64,000 bases of DNA. Origin: Acephala macrosclerotiorum (taxonomy: Eukaryota; Ascomycota; Leotiomycetes; Helotiales; Mollisiaceae). Positions 53,701-64,000 of the stretch are shown in pieces (the first letter of the stretch is position 1; each line of letters starts with the position of its first letter). The stretch lies in contig MU119205.1 of the NCBI GenBank assembly GCA_014904845.1, positions 310,001 to 374,000 of the forward strand, written 5' to 3'. The notes under the pieces were generated by a model. It saw only the letters and a program-made list of their open reading frames with translations, made no database searches and was not told where the DNA came from. Both the position numbers and the translations under genes were made by a program.

Positions 53701-56611
53701 GGAGGTCTCGTCAGCGAGAATCTTGGTGTCCTTAACGAAACAATCCCATTCGTGAGGGTGAAGTTGCTTGAGATATTCCAGAAGTGTAACACGGGAGTAT
53801 GGCTCATCCTCTCGAATAATCTCACGCAAGGAGAGAAGGATCTTCTCGCTGTAATGAGGAATCAGGACAGTGAAAGTCGGCATGTTGTCAACAGGTAAGG
53901 GCTCCGGGATGGGCGTTGAGAGGGATTGGGCGAAGAAGGAGATACGACGTTCGGCTTCACTTTGACTAGGGAAGAACTCGGTCTTGAATGAATGATCTTC
54001 TTGGGAGACGAAGAAAGTCGGGGCTCGCAGTGTTCGCTTTCCTTCTTGCTCAGAAGGAACCTGGTGGTAAAGCAACTTTTGAACGTGATCAATGGCAAGT
54101 AAATGCTCACGGTACATGGAGATGACAATGGCGTTCCAGATCTGGGAGATCAACACTTTGGGTTTGTACTTAATCTCCATGTCGGTAGTCGCAAGAACCT
54201 TCGAATAGATGCGTTTGGGAAGTCGAGAAAAGATGTTTCTCCATGGAGTCCAGATCGAGACACCAAGGTAGAAGGAGCGAGCCACAGAGTAAATGGTGTT
54301 CATGATGATATACCACAAGAAAGTGTCGAGGAAGAATAGACACAAATCTGTCACAAACATCAAGGCCAAGAGAATCTTCGGCTGCTGGAAGCAGAGAATA
54401 GTTCCAATGATCTTGTCGCCAATGCAGTGCTCAATCTTCATCGAAGCCAAATATCTGATAGGATCTCTGAACGACAAGGTCAAGAAGAAGTATGATTCGG
54501 CAAGCTTCGCCACGAATACGCACAACCAAAGACCGTAAGACATCCACATGTCGTTGCCTTGAAGTCGAGGATAGCTGGCTGTGAAAGTTTGACTAGCAAC
54601 GTATTGTCTCGAATTCTTCGTCAGGTAGCTTCCAAACAGTCCGCCCAGAGGCATGACAGCAAAGAAGAAGAAAGAAGACAGGGCGATAAAGAATTGCACG
54701 ATGCCGAGGATCAAAGCAAGTTTCGTCTTTTGCGTGTTGGGAACGATGAAGATGTAGACACTAGGACCAGCATTGATAGCAAGCATACCGAGGAGGAAGA
54801 AAAGTCGTTTTGTCAAATGCTGAGCTCCAGCCCATCGTCGAGGTACGTAGGTCCACTCTGCGAGAGTAGCACCAATCATAATAAGACAGGCAACAGCACC
54901 ACCAAGAGCCACTGCGGACCATTGTGCAGATCCAGGAGGTTGGTTGTTGACTTCTTGCTGGTAGTTCTTAACCAACAGAGTGGGAGAGTTCTTTGCGGTA
55001 TAAAACCAGAAAGTGGTGATGTGAATGACCCAAATACGGTTGAAGTTGACCAGCATGTGGAACCATGAACGGGTCTCCTTGTAAGTCTTGAAGAAGACCT
55101 TCTTCCAGGTGACCTCCTTGAGCTTGAGATAACGCTCTGCTGGCGGGAAATCGACAATTCGAGTCTTGTCCTCCATGACAATGAGTTCAATGCCCTCTGG
55201 GTACCAGAAAAGCTGATTGCAATCATCATAACCAATGATTTTGTTATGGTCACGCTCACGACGAACGTATTTGCCATCCTGGATCTCATAACCTTGGTCT
55301 CTGCAGTATTGGTACAGAGGTGTGATAACGTTGTTGAGGTAGGTAAACTCATCAACTGGCTCCACCAAGTTTTGGCAGGCTGGGGAGTTGAGGTAATCAT
55401 CTGCACACTTAAAGATGAAGCAGAGGCATTCTGGCATGAAACGAACTTGGTTGGCTTCACCCCAGCAGAGAAGGTAAAGTGCGAGTTGACGAACGCGATC
55501 GTGCTGAGACATGCGATTCATCCGAGTCTTCCACCGATATTCCGCAGCCTCCAGACTGTTGTCACCCTCCAATTGCTCCAGAGTTTGAGCTTCGTTTTGA
55601 GGATCCATCTGCTGCTTCTTCTTTGCAGCTCGGCGAGCCTTGCGAGTTCGTCGATTACCCTTGCCCAACTTCATGTTGGCAAAGCCAACGGCATCATCCA
55701 AATCCAGATGAGCAGCAAAATACCATTTCCGGTAATTGGCGTTGTCACCTCCAATGTAATCGGCGTGCAACGAGAGGAGGGCTTGGTTTGGGGTCATTCG
55801 GGAAGCTCGAGAATCGAGGAGAGTCATCAAATGGTCGTACATGTTTCGCATGCTGTCACGCTGGAAACCGAACTTTGCAGTGAGATCTAAGAAAATATCC
55901 TCTACTTCTTCCTTGGAGAGAGGGATCTGGGCATCAGAGGTCCAGGCTGGGTATGGCTCTCGAGAGCGTTGTCCAGCAGGGAGAACGTTGTTGTAGTCCA
56001 TGCCGTAATTTGGGGTTGAAGCCCCTGAAGATCGATTGCCACCGTATGAGATTTGGGACGAAGGAGGGCGATATCCACGGCCACCCATTTGGCTCTCGTT
56101 GTAGCTGTTGTATCGCTCATCGCCTCGACCGTAGTAATCCATGTCCGCAGCTCTGGCCATGTCCGACCTCATTGTAAAATCGCTGAAGGTCTCTGAATCC
56201 TCCTCAGAATCTCCACGGCGTTGCTTGGGGTAGCCTTGGCCTTGTGGTTGCTGACCAGCAGCGGGTGCTCCATTCTCGTAGTACTGGTCATTGTAGTATT
56301 CATCTTGGTATTGACCGCCGTGCTCCTGACCTTCATAGTATCCCCCATCGTGCTGGTATGGATTGTTGGCGTCCGCATTGTAGTAACCGCTGTTCCGTTG
56401 TCAGTATTGCAATTTGGTCTGAAACAATCTCGAATACTCACGATTCGTCATAATATCCGTCGCCTCCTTGTTGGTGGCCTTGATCGTAGCTTGCTCCATT
56501 GTGATCATAGTAGCCTTCCCCCTGATCGTCTTGGTAGTAGGAATCCGTGTTTCCCTGTTGATGCTGGCCGTAGCCATCATCGTAATGACCCTGCTGTGGG
56601 TGTCCCGACAT
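50708..56611 (-). CDS. FKS1: 1,3-beta-glucan synthase catalytic subunit
   Basis: Three exons (56611-56442, 56389-51071, 51023-50708), 1,934 residues. The N-terminus is Gly/Tyr/Gln/Asp-rich ([16 protein letters not shown]) and cytosolic. The FKS1-domain ([20 protein letters not shown]) precedes the first membrane helices. The large central cytosolic GT48 region holds [20 protein letters not shown] sequence, [21 protein letters not shown] and [20 protein letters not shown], and the C-terminal half has about ten further helices. It polymerises UDP-glucose into 1,3-beta-glucan at the plasma membrane with Rho1 as regulator, and is the echinocandin target. The hot-spot 1 region reads [14 protein letters not shown], the typical wild-type filamentous form. 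The last exon adds the tail [20 protein letters not shown] with a final helix. Complete by length and motifs. Confidence 0.97.
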
Positions 56612-59600
56612 GATTGCGTTCTGAAAGGGTCACCTGTAAACAGGACAGTTAGCTATATTGCGAGAATGGAACAGCCGGTGGCAATCGTTCCGTCATGGAA
56701 CCGGTTTGTTAATTTCGTGCTCGAGGAGAACTTGCACTGCTAGAAGCAAAATAAGACGAACCTTTAAATGCACATTGGGAGCGATTGAATTTCCTGTGCG
56801 GGTGTTGCAGCGTTGCGGCCAGAACGGTCTGTGGGGAGAGGTTGGAATGATTGTGATGAAACCGAAGTTGTTGGATGACAAAAACGTCAAGTGCGACCGA
56901 GAATTAAATTCGCAATGTTCACAATTAACGAGCTGTGGTTCTTTCCTCAAACGATGGAAGGAGCGCAGTGACCGAAACCGAAATGGTAATGGAAAGGAGA
57001 CCTCGAAAGGGGGGCGAAGTGTAGGAGGATGGTGTTTTCCTTGATTGTGTGTTGCTTGGGCGATATCCCTTCTTCCACTCAGAAACGAGAAAACTATGGC
57101 GTTTTCGCGTTGTCGATCTCAAATGTACAGGCGAACAGCACCGAACGAGTGTGGTGTGTATTAGGCGTGCACAACAAAGAACAAGAAACACCTCAAGGAC
57201 CTTCGAGTCCAAACAGATGCAATTGTTTGTGAGGATGAAGGAGAAAGAAGAAGAGGAGGAGAAGGAATGGGAATGGGGGGTTGGAATTTGGGTTCGACAG
57301 CAGATGGCACTGAAATCTACCTCCGTAGTTTCGGGGGCTCGAGTTGGATCCGCCTGGGAATGAAGGAGGCCGCATGGCTCAATCTGGTTTAGTGGGGCAT
57401 GGATGCGAGGATAGTGCGGTGGACCGGGGTGTCTACGTGAGCCACTGAGACCTGGAGGGACTTTTGATGGGAACGCAAGAAAAATCAAGTTGTGAACGCT
57501 GGCCAGGGGCATAGTAGTACACGGGTGGACGCTCCGATTGACCAGTCTGGAGGTTCTGTGGAGTACCAAACTTCGCTTTTAGCAGCAATTGCGTACGGCA
57601 TCTGAGATTGTTCATGGATTTCTGGGACGAGAGGCCTGTCATCGCTTGTTTCTTGAATGCATCCCAGCAAATTTCCGCCTTCCAGAGTGCCTGTGCCTGA
57701 GATGGGGGCAGCATCATCATCATCACTCTCTACTCCTTTTCTCTGTACAGCTTCTGTTGCGCAGCTTTGGTTTGCCGATATTTCAGCTCATCCGACGACA
57801 CGCTGTGAAGTAAACCCCTAGAACATAACCCATACGGCTTCATACCTTCTGGTTTTTCACTTCAACCCGTTTAGTTCTTTCTGGGTACCGTTTTACTTCA
57901 GGCAGGCGAGTGAGAAAAAGGGGTTACGGATATGCGGTAATTGATTTGCTGAAGGATGCTGCATGAACCTCTTTCTGACTGGCCCATCGACCAACGCATG
58001 AGATGTGCCGCACCGGTTCAAGCATGGATCCCCACCTTACGTGTTCCTTTCAAATGCTGTGACGGTTAGATCGTTCAGACAAAGAAGCTTGTAATTGGCT
58101 TGTTTGATATTTGGAGCTTCAATTTCTAAGCATATTTCTCTGTTGCTGTTGCCTGGATCTTTCCTTAGTCCGATCCCGTGCTCAACACTGAGGAACTCGA
58201 GATGGAGTCTTTCGATATTTGTCAATTCAGCCGGATACGACCATACATTGCCAGACGCCGAAACATGCATACAAAGTATTGATACGGTGTTGTCTTCGTG
58301 GTGTGCCTTTTACGAGTCGCCGTATCGACTATCGTCAGCGTGCATATCGGTTCCCGGCCCCTCCATATGTTCCTTTCGGACGCCCGCCACCTCAAGGTCC
58401 AGCTTGCATGCGCCTTATCTCCAGTGGCGTAAACTTGGCAACGAGGAAAAGATAGCCGCAATTGTGAGGCGGATGATAGCCAGATCAACAGGCGGAGCAA
58501 AGGATATCTCGACTTTCAAAAATCCATGTCATCTAGAAATCTGTATCTTCAAAATAGATGGAGCACCAAATCTGCCTAGCTCGATCGTGGTACCTGTCTA
58601 AATTCCTAAAATAGATTTAGCCGTATCAATGAATGGTAAACTGTTTATCGGGGGTTATCAAAAATTCTGGGTCATCGAACGTCTCCGCTCAATCGCCCTT
58701 GCCCAACCATTCAGCATGCCCCCTTTCCATACACAACTGGCGAACAAGACGCCAGAGTTTTTTCAAGAAAGCTAAGCTTCTTTCGTCTAAAAGATAGAAA
58801 AGGGGGTCAGAGCTTCCCCTTTTCGACTCCGGGTGTCATCCTCGCCAACGAAGCCGTTTCTCCTAGAGGTTCAAACCAAACATCATGATGTCCTTCCCCA
58901 GATGACACTTTCAACTCATTCGACTCTAAGCAAAGAGAGTTTCCGCTTCGCGGAGCAAGCCGTCCTTTGCAGGTAATGTGAAGCCGCATATGCCAAGAAC
59001 AGATTGGTCCTGAAGCAGCTGAGCCTCACCGTCCGTCACGATCCACCTTCTGATACGCGTCTGAGACGACGCTCCTTCGCATCTGGCTGTTTATATCTAT
59101 ATCCAGCATCCTGATCAACTCAGATCAAGTCAGTGACGTCTCCGCTCTTCCACGGTCACTAGAAGCCTGTGGAGATCAAATAAGCTATTTCTAGAACCGC
59201 GACAAAAGTTGTTTCCTATAGCAGCTGCTATCAGATGTTCTTCAAGTGATCTTCAAGAGTCTCAAAATCGTGGTGGGCCAAGAGAGAGATGGAGGCAGCT
59301 TTTCGGACTTCCGCTCTTGAGAAACTTCCTCGGCCTTGAACGCATCTGCTGCTGAGGTCTCGCACCATTATCTTCACCAGCTTGAACGGACTTCAGCTCA
59401 TTGGTCTTGGGTCTGTCGCCAATGCATCATCCGTTGATGCTGCGCCTCGTTCAGTGTCTTGGAACTCAGACCATCCAACCATACTACCCATAGGGTGTTT
59501 TAAATGTTAATTCTAAGGTGATTGTGGCCGTGTCTCCAAGGGGTGGCGAGACCAATCATCTCTCCACGATTCACGGTATTTTACCACATTTAGTTCAGTT

Positions 59601-60297
59601 CAGTACTGGCCTGTATGTAGTATTCACCGTCACGTGTGTGAGTCTTGGACCGTTAGAGATGAAGGACCTGGAGACCAAATTAAAAATGGCCAGCTTGCTG
59701 CAGGGCGGCCCGCATGTGTCACGATCGCATGTGGAAAAACAGTGAGCACAATGAGGGGAGTTTCACTAGAAGGAGCATCAATTGAATGTGCAGACCAGAA
59801 GATATGTAAATATACAACACAGCAACCTTTGTGAAGAGTCACCACGATGACTTCAGAGTTCGTAGAGTAGATAGGAACCCAGAAATAATGGAAAATCCTC
59901 ATCTTCCAGAAGCCCACTGCCGACCAGAGCTTCGACATCTGTTGCGCGTTCCCTGCGCGCTAAGCAAGCAAGCCAGCCACCCCTTAGAATGAGCTGCGGG
60001 TCTGCCACGACCACCTCACAAAACCATTTCTATACCATATCTCTTGGACCTTGTCGTTTGCTTGGTATTTCTAGACTATTTCCTTTGGTCTTTCGCTCAA
60101 CTGCGACTTTTCTCGACATTCCTTTGCAGAAACCCTCGTTGATATACGCATTGGATCGCCTTTCCTTACCACCTGCTGCTTGTGTTTGGGCAGGTGTGAC
60201 TTGAGACAGCTACTTTTTCAGCCAACTTCCCATTTTGCGATTTATATATACCACTTCGTTATAGAATCAGCATTTCGATAGCTCTTCGTCCGCAATC
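56612..60297. other. Large intergenic region between divergent wall genes FKS1 and GAS/GEL
   Basis: 3.7 kb. The first ~1 kb is the FKS1 promoter/leader, with a purine-rich tract at 57235-57280. Near 58037-58270 (minus) a 77-codon frame with an ATG (MHVSASGNVWSYPAELTNIE) reads somewhat protein-like, with a possible shifted continuation upstream, so a decayed gene is possible; I do not assign one. The last ~300 bases are the GAS/GEL leader with a TTTATATATACC at 60241-60252. Confidence 0.4.
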
Positions 60298-62035
60298 ATG
60301 AAGACTTTCGGCGTTGCGTCCATCGCTGCAGCTGCGCTGAGCGGTGCTCTCTTCGCAGCATCGGTTACAGCAGCAGATCTTCCTTCCATTGTTATAAAAG
60401 TAATTGCACATAATATATACCCTTCCAGCTCTCTTCATCGCTAACACTATTAGGGATCTCACTTCTTCTATCCCAATGGTACCGAGTTCTTCATTCGTGG
60501 TGTCGCATATCAACAAGATGTCAACTCTAATGGCTCGACTACCGACTCTTCGACCTTCACTGATCCTCTGGCGGATGAGGCGGGATGTGCACGAGATATT
60601 CCTCTCCTCCAAGAGCTTGGAACCAATACCATCCGAGTCTACGCGGTCAATGCCTCCCTAGACCATTCGGCCTGTATGTCCATGCTGGCAGACGCTGGCA
60701 TCTATGTTCTTCAGGATCTCTCCAACCCATCATCCTCAATCGACCGAAACGACCCCCAATGGAACACGGAACTCTTTGCCGACTATGCTGCGGTTGTGGA
60801 TGCCATGGCCAACTATACCAATGTCTTGGGTTTCTTTGCTGGTAATGAGGTTTCCAACGATGTCAACAATACTGAGGCCAGTGCTTTCGTCAAGGCTGCT
60901 GTTCGAGACATGAAGTCATATATCAAGACCAAGGGTTACCGATCGATTGGTGTTGGATATGCAACCAACGACGATGCCACCATTCGTATCAATCTTGCTG
61001 ACTACTTCAACTGCGGTTCTTCGGACGAGTCTATCGACTTCTGGGGATACAACATCTACTCTTGGTGTGGTGACTCTTCATACACCGAGTCCGGTTATGA
61101 TCAGAGAACCGCTGAGTTTGCCAACTACTCCGTCCCTGCTTTCTTCGCCGAATATGGTTGCAACACTGTCGAGCCACGTCCTTTCACTGAGGTCCAGGCT
61201 ATTTACGGCTCGAACATGACTGGTGTCTGGTCTGGTGGTATTGTCTACATGTACTTCCAGGAAACTAACAACTATGGTAAGCTCAATCCGACATTTGCAA
61301 ACGAGATATTCTGACAACTTTATAGGTCTTGTCTCTGTTTCAGGCACATCTGCTACCAAGTTGGCTGGCTTCACTTCCCTTTCTGCTCAACTCGCCCTGG
61401 CTACTCCTAGCTCTACCTCCTCATCTGATTACACTGTTACAAACACTGTTGCCCAAGCATGCCCTGCAACTGGTACTGCCTGGGCCGCCGCGAGTGCTCT
61501 CCCACCCATTGCCAACGCCGACTTGTGCACCTGCATGATGTCCTCACTCTCTTGCGAGGCCAACACTGGTCTTTCTGGAAACGAGACTGCTACCCTTTTC
61601 AGTACTGTCTGTGGTCTCGACAGCAGCGCCTGTGATGGCATTGCAGCCAACGGAACATCCGGTGTCTATGGTGCATACTCCATGTGCACCTCATACCAAC
61701 AGTTGTCCTTCGCAATGAATCAATACTATCTCAGTCAGAACAAGGCCTCGACTGCATGCAGCTTCGGCGGAAACGCCAAGACCAAGACTGGTTCTACCAG
61801 CAGCTCTTGCTCCAGCCTTCTCAGTCAAGCTGGTACTGCCGGTACTGGCACTGTCACAAACGTTGCTTCCGCCACTGCAACTGGATCAGGAAGCAGCTCC
61901 AGCGGCACATCAGCATCAACCTCCAAGAGCGCATCAGGCGCCGTCATGATTCCTCGATTCGACATGGGTCTGTTGCAACTCGGAGCCTACATTTTGGCTG
62001 CTGGTATGGCAGGCGTGGGCATGATCGTATTGTAA
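60298..62035 (+). CDS. GPI-anchored 1,3-beta-glucanosyltransferase (GAS/GEL, GH72-CBM43)
   Basis: Three exons, 60298-60399, 60454-61276, 61326-62035; 544 residues. A signal peptide ([20 protein letters not shown]) precedes the GH72 domain starting [18 protein letters not shown]. Catalytic glutamates are about E166 ([10 protein letters not shown]) and E267 ([14 protein letters not shown]). A Cys-rich X8/CBM43 module follows ([33 protein letters not shown]), making this the GAS1/GEL+ type. A Ser/Thr-rich stalk and a final hydrophobic tail ([20 protein letters not shown]) give the GPI signal. The enzyme cuts and re-joins 1,3-beta-glucan chains at the outer face of the plasma membrane, elongating what FKS1 produces. 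Confidence 0.94.
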
Positions 62036-62411
62036 AAATATACCATTCTGGAGTGGTTTGACATTGTTGTATTATCTGTATTTGGCGTCTTGCATGACAC
62101 ACTTGGATGGAGGAAGTTTTATAACAAAACTCGTATTCTTGATAGCTGCGGCTATCCGTTCCTTATAAATTTTCCTTTTCACTCGAGCATTCAGTACGTT
62201 CATAGATGACTTGGTCCTAGTTGTATAGTATGGTGAATCTAGACGTGGTGAAGAAAATTATGAAATCCGACCTTAAGATTTTTGACACTGTGAAATGAGA
62301 ATCGCTTCCAAACTTTGATCGGCACCGCACTGATTTTCGTCTTTCACAAAATATCCCCACAGTCCTTTCATCGCAAAATTATCCAAGAGCTTTCGTCCCA
62401 AAAACTCGCGA
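62036..62411. other. Intergenic region between GAS/GEL and the next plus-strand gene
   Basis: About 375 bases: GAS/GEL 3' flank and promoter of the downstream gene; no frame of interest. Confidence 0.5.
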
Positions 62412-64000
62412 ATGAGCAGCCCCGTCGCCCCACCAACAACAACGCAAACTCAACACCCCAAATCGCACATCCAATCATTAACCTCATTCCTCACAAACGA
62501 CAAAATATCCAGGAACGACATGGCACAAAGAGTGGAGGAATCAGATGATGAGTTACCGGATCTTGAGGATTTGGTGAAGAATTTTAGGGCGGGGAATGCG
62601 CAAAATAGGGTGGGGAAGGGGAAATCAACAAAGACTGAACAATTGGATGTCGACTCAGGACCGGTCATAGTGAAACGGACAATTGGGGGGAAGCCAACAA
62701 GGCTGGATCTGGATGTCGAGTCCAATTTTGGAGAAGTGGGTCAGATCACGAGGAAGCGGCGCAAAGGAGAAAGGTTGGAAGAAAAGAAGGAGGGAGGGGA
62801 TGAAGTGAAAACGGTGAAGGAGGTGAAGAAGAAAAGAGTTTTGAATCAGAGGGTTGATAATCCTTTGTTGAGGCCGTTAAATGCGAGGTCGGTATCATCC
62901 GAACCTGCTGAGACAAAACCAAGGCCGAGGTTAGGACGCTCGAAGAAGACTGAGGATGAGAGAGATGTTCTGGAGGATGAAAAGCCGATGTCACGAGGCA
63001 AAACGCGGTCTGTCACACCATCGGAAGAACCGAATTCTGAAGAGGAAAATAATGCGAGAGTAAAGCCCAGGCTAAAGAGTTCGAAGGGAAAGAACGTGGT
63101 GAGGAGTGTTTCTGAGGATTTGAATGTGGTGCCAGAGACCAATTTTCGATCCATCACTCCTGTGGACGAACCGGTCTTTGATGAAGAGTTAGAGAAGCCA
63201 ACAGTGAAGAGCAGGACTAGGAAGGCAGTTGGGTCTAAGCAGCCGCGAAATGCCGAACCAAAGCTTGAGTCCGAGCCCGAGGAAGATTATGGAGATCCCG
63301 AAGAGAAACCAGCACCAAGGAGCAGGCCCAGGAAAGCGGTGGCATCGAAGCAGCGAAACGCACCCGGAATAGTACCGGATTCAGAGTCGGAAGAAAAAAG
63401 CGACACGGACGAAGCGAAGTCAGCACCAAAGATCAAGCCCCAGAGAGCAATTGAATCAAAGCACCCAAAGAGACGGGGGCAGGTATTGGACTCGGAAGAA
63501 GAGGAACCAGAGGAAGTTGACTTCTCTGACGATCTGTCAGACTTTGTAGTCAACGACAGCACATTTTTAGAATGTGACGATTCCGTGATCGAAACTCCAC
63601 CACCTCCTCCCAGGTCAACACGGAAATTGATTCAAGGGCGGCGGCAAAAGAAGGAAGAGGAATCTGACGACGGCCTAAACTTAGAATTGAAGAAATTGAG
63701 CATCAAGGGTGATGTTACGAGTCAAGGTTCAAGGCAGGCGTCAGAGGAGAAGAATCTCAAGGATTTTGCTGAAGGTTACTCCGATGATGAGGTGCCTGTG
63801 AAGAGTGTGCCTAGGAAGCTGTTTGGAGATGTACGACTGGATCCTCCCAAAAAGACGAACGATTCTTCGCCAAGAAAGAATGGCTACGTGTCAAGCTCAG
63901 ATATCGAGGATCCTTTCACTTTAAGATAGTAAGTCTCCCGAATTATTTCAATTTTCATATGCTAATTGATCGTCCAGCTCTCCTTCCGAAAGCAAACCAA
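62412..64000 (+). CDS. N-terminal disordered part of a large nuclear-type protein (3' partial; possibly SprT-like)
   Basis: Exon 1 runs from ATG 62412 (or ATG 62520, MAQRVEESDDELPDLEDLV) to 63928, and a GTAAGT...GTCCAG intron leads into exon 2 at 63978, continuing YSPSESKP to the window edge. The visible ~510 residues are very rich in Lys, Arg, Glu, Ser and Pro with repeated RPRKAVxSKQ-type blocks (KSRTRKAVGSKQPRN; RSRPRKAVASKQRN; KIKPQRAIESKHPK), acidic patches, and a segment DFVVNDSTFLECDDSVIE followed by PPPPPRSTRKLIQGRR. This last segment resembles the N-terminal region of fungal SprT-like metalloprotease proteins (Spartan/Wss1-type DNA-repair proteases), but the HExxH domain would lie beyond the window, so the assignment is tentative. 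Confidence 0.6.

Noticed and set aside
54559..55890. Several 130-214 codon plus-strand frames
   Set aside because: All antisense to FKS1 exon 2, which is one uninterrupted conserved frame.
58095..58601. 168-codon plus-strand open frame between FKS1 and the GH72 gene
   Set aside because: Composition does not look like a protein, and the opposite strand reads better; neither is good enough to call.
1..64000. tRNA, rRNA or CRISPR features
   Set aside because: I scanned for cloverleaf-type A/B boxes, rRNA cores and repeat-spacer patterns by eye and saw none; a tRNAscan or Infernal run would be decisive.

Overview
This window is nuclear DNA of a filamentous ascomycete (Pezizomycotina). The protein mix suggests a leotiomycete-like fungus, but that is an inference and not a placement. 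The evidence is short GT-AG introns of roughly 45-140 bases with CTAAC/CTGAC-type branch sites, fungus-restricted families (2EXR, Fig1, GH72-X8, FKS1, SesB-like NACHT-WD40) and ordinary eukaryotic gene spacing. I saw no rRNA, tRNA, CRISPR array or bacterial-style operon. Gene models below were spliced by eye and checked for continuous reading frame; total coding lengths came out as whole codons in every intact model.

1-4.8 kb: a head-to-tail array of seven very short minus-strand gene units spaced about 560-760 bases apart. Six share a diverged upstream block (GCAAGTG..., an A/T-rich TTATAC/TTTATA core, then GAATCA). Their products are small, charged, unrelated-looking proteins and at least three are broken. 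5-27.8 kb: ordinary, mostly conserved genes: a Topors-like RING protein divergent from SLD2, a Fig1-domain membrane protein, a 2EXR protein, an HNH-like protein, two HAD-family hydrolases, cytosolic serine hydroxymethyltransferase, a 4-coumarate-CoA-ligase-like enzyme with a peroxisomal tail, an alpha/beta hydrolase, an RSC1/2 bromodomain-BAH remodeler subunit and the OTU1 deubiquitinase.

27.9-48 kb: an accessory, decaying stretch. It holds two copies of a diverged ~0.6 kb segment 12.3 kb apart, a DHA1-type MFS transporter, a fructosamine-kinase-like pseudogene, a 313-base inverted-repeat element with TA flanks in very A/T-rich DNA, a large NLR-type gene (serine hydrolase-NACHT-WD40), a histidinol-phosphate aminotransferase pseudogene with a foreign tail, a GH17 cell-wall glucanase and an ankyrin-DYW-like deaminase pseudogene. 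Many of the breaks are C-to-T type changes (CGA to TGA, TGG to TAG), compatible with repeat-induced point mutation or simple decay.

48-64 kb: conserved again: LCB1 (serine palmitoyltransferase), FKS1 (1,3-beta-glucan synthase), a GAS/GEL 1,3-beta-glucanosyltransferase and the start of a long disordered protein that runs off the window. The GH17 glucanase, FKS1 and GAS/GEL all act on the same wall polymer: FKS1 makes 1,3-beta-glucan at the plasma membrane, GAS/GEL elongates and branches it outside, and GH17 proteins trim or transfer it. LCB1 supplies sphingolipids for the membrane and GPI anchors.
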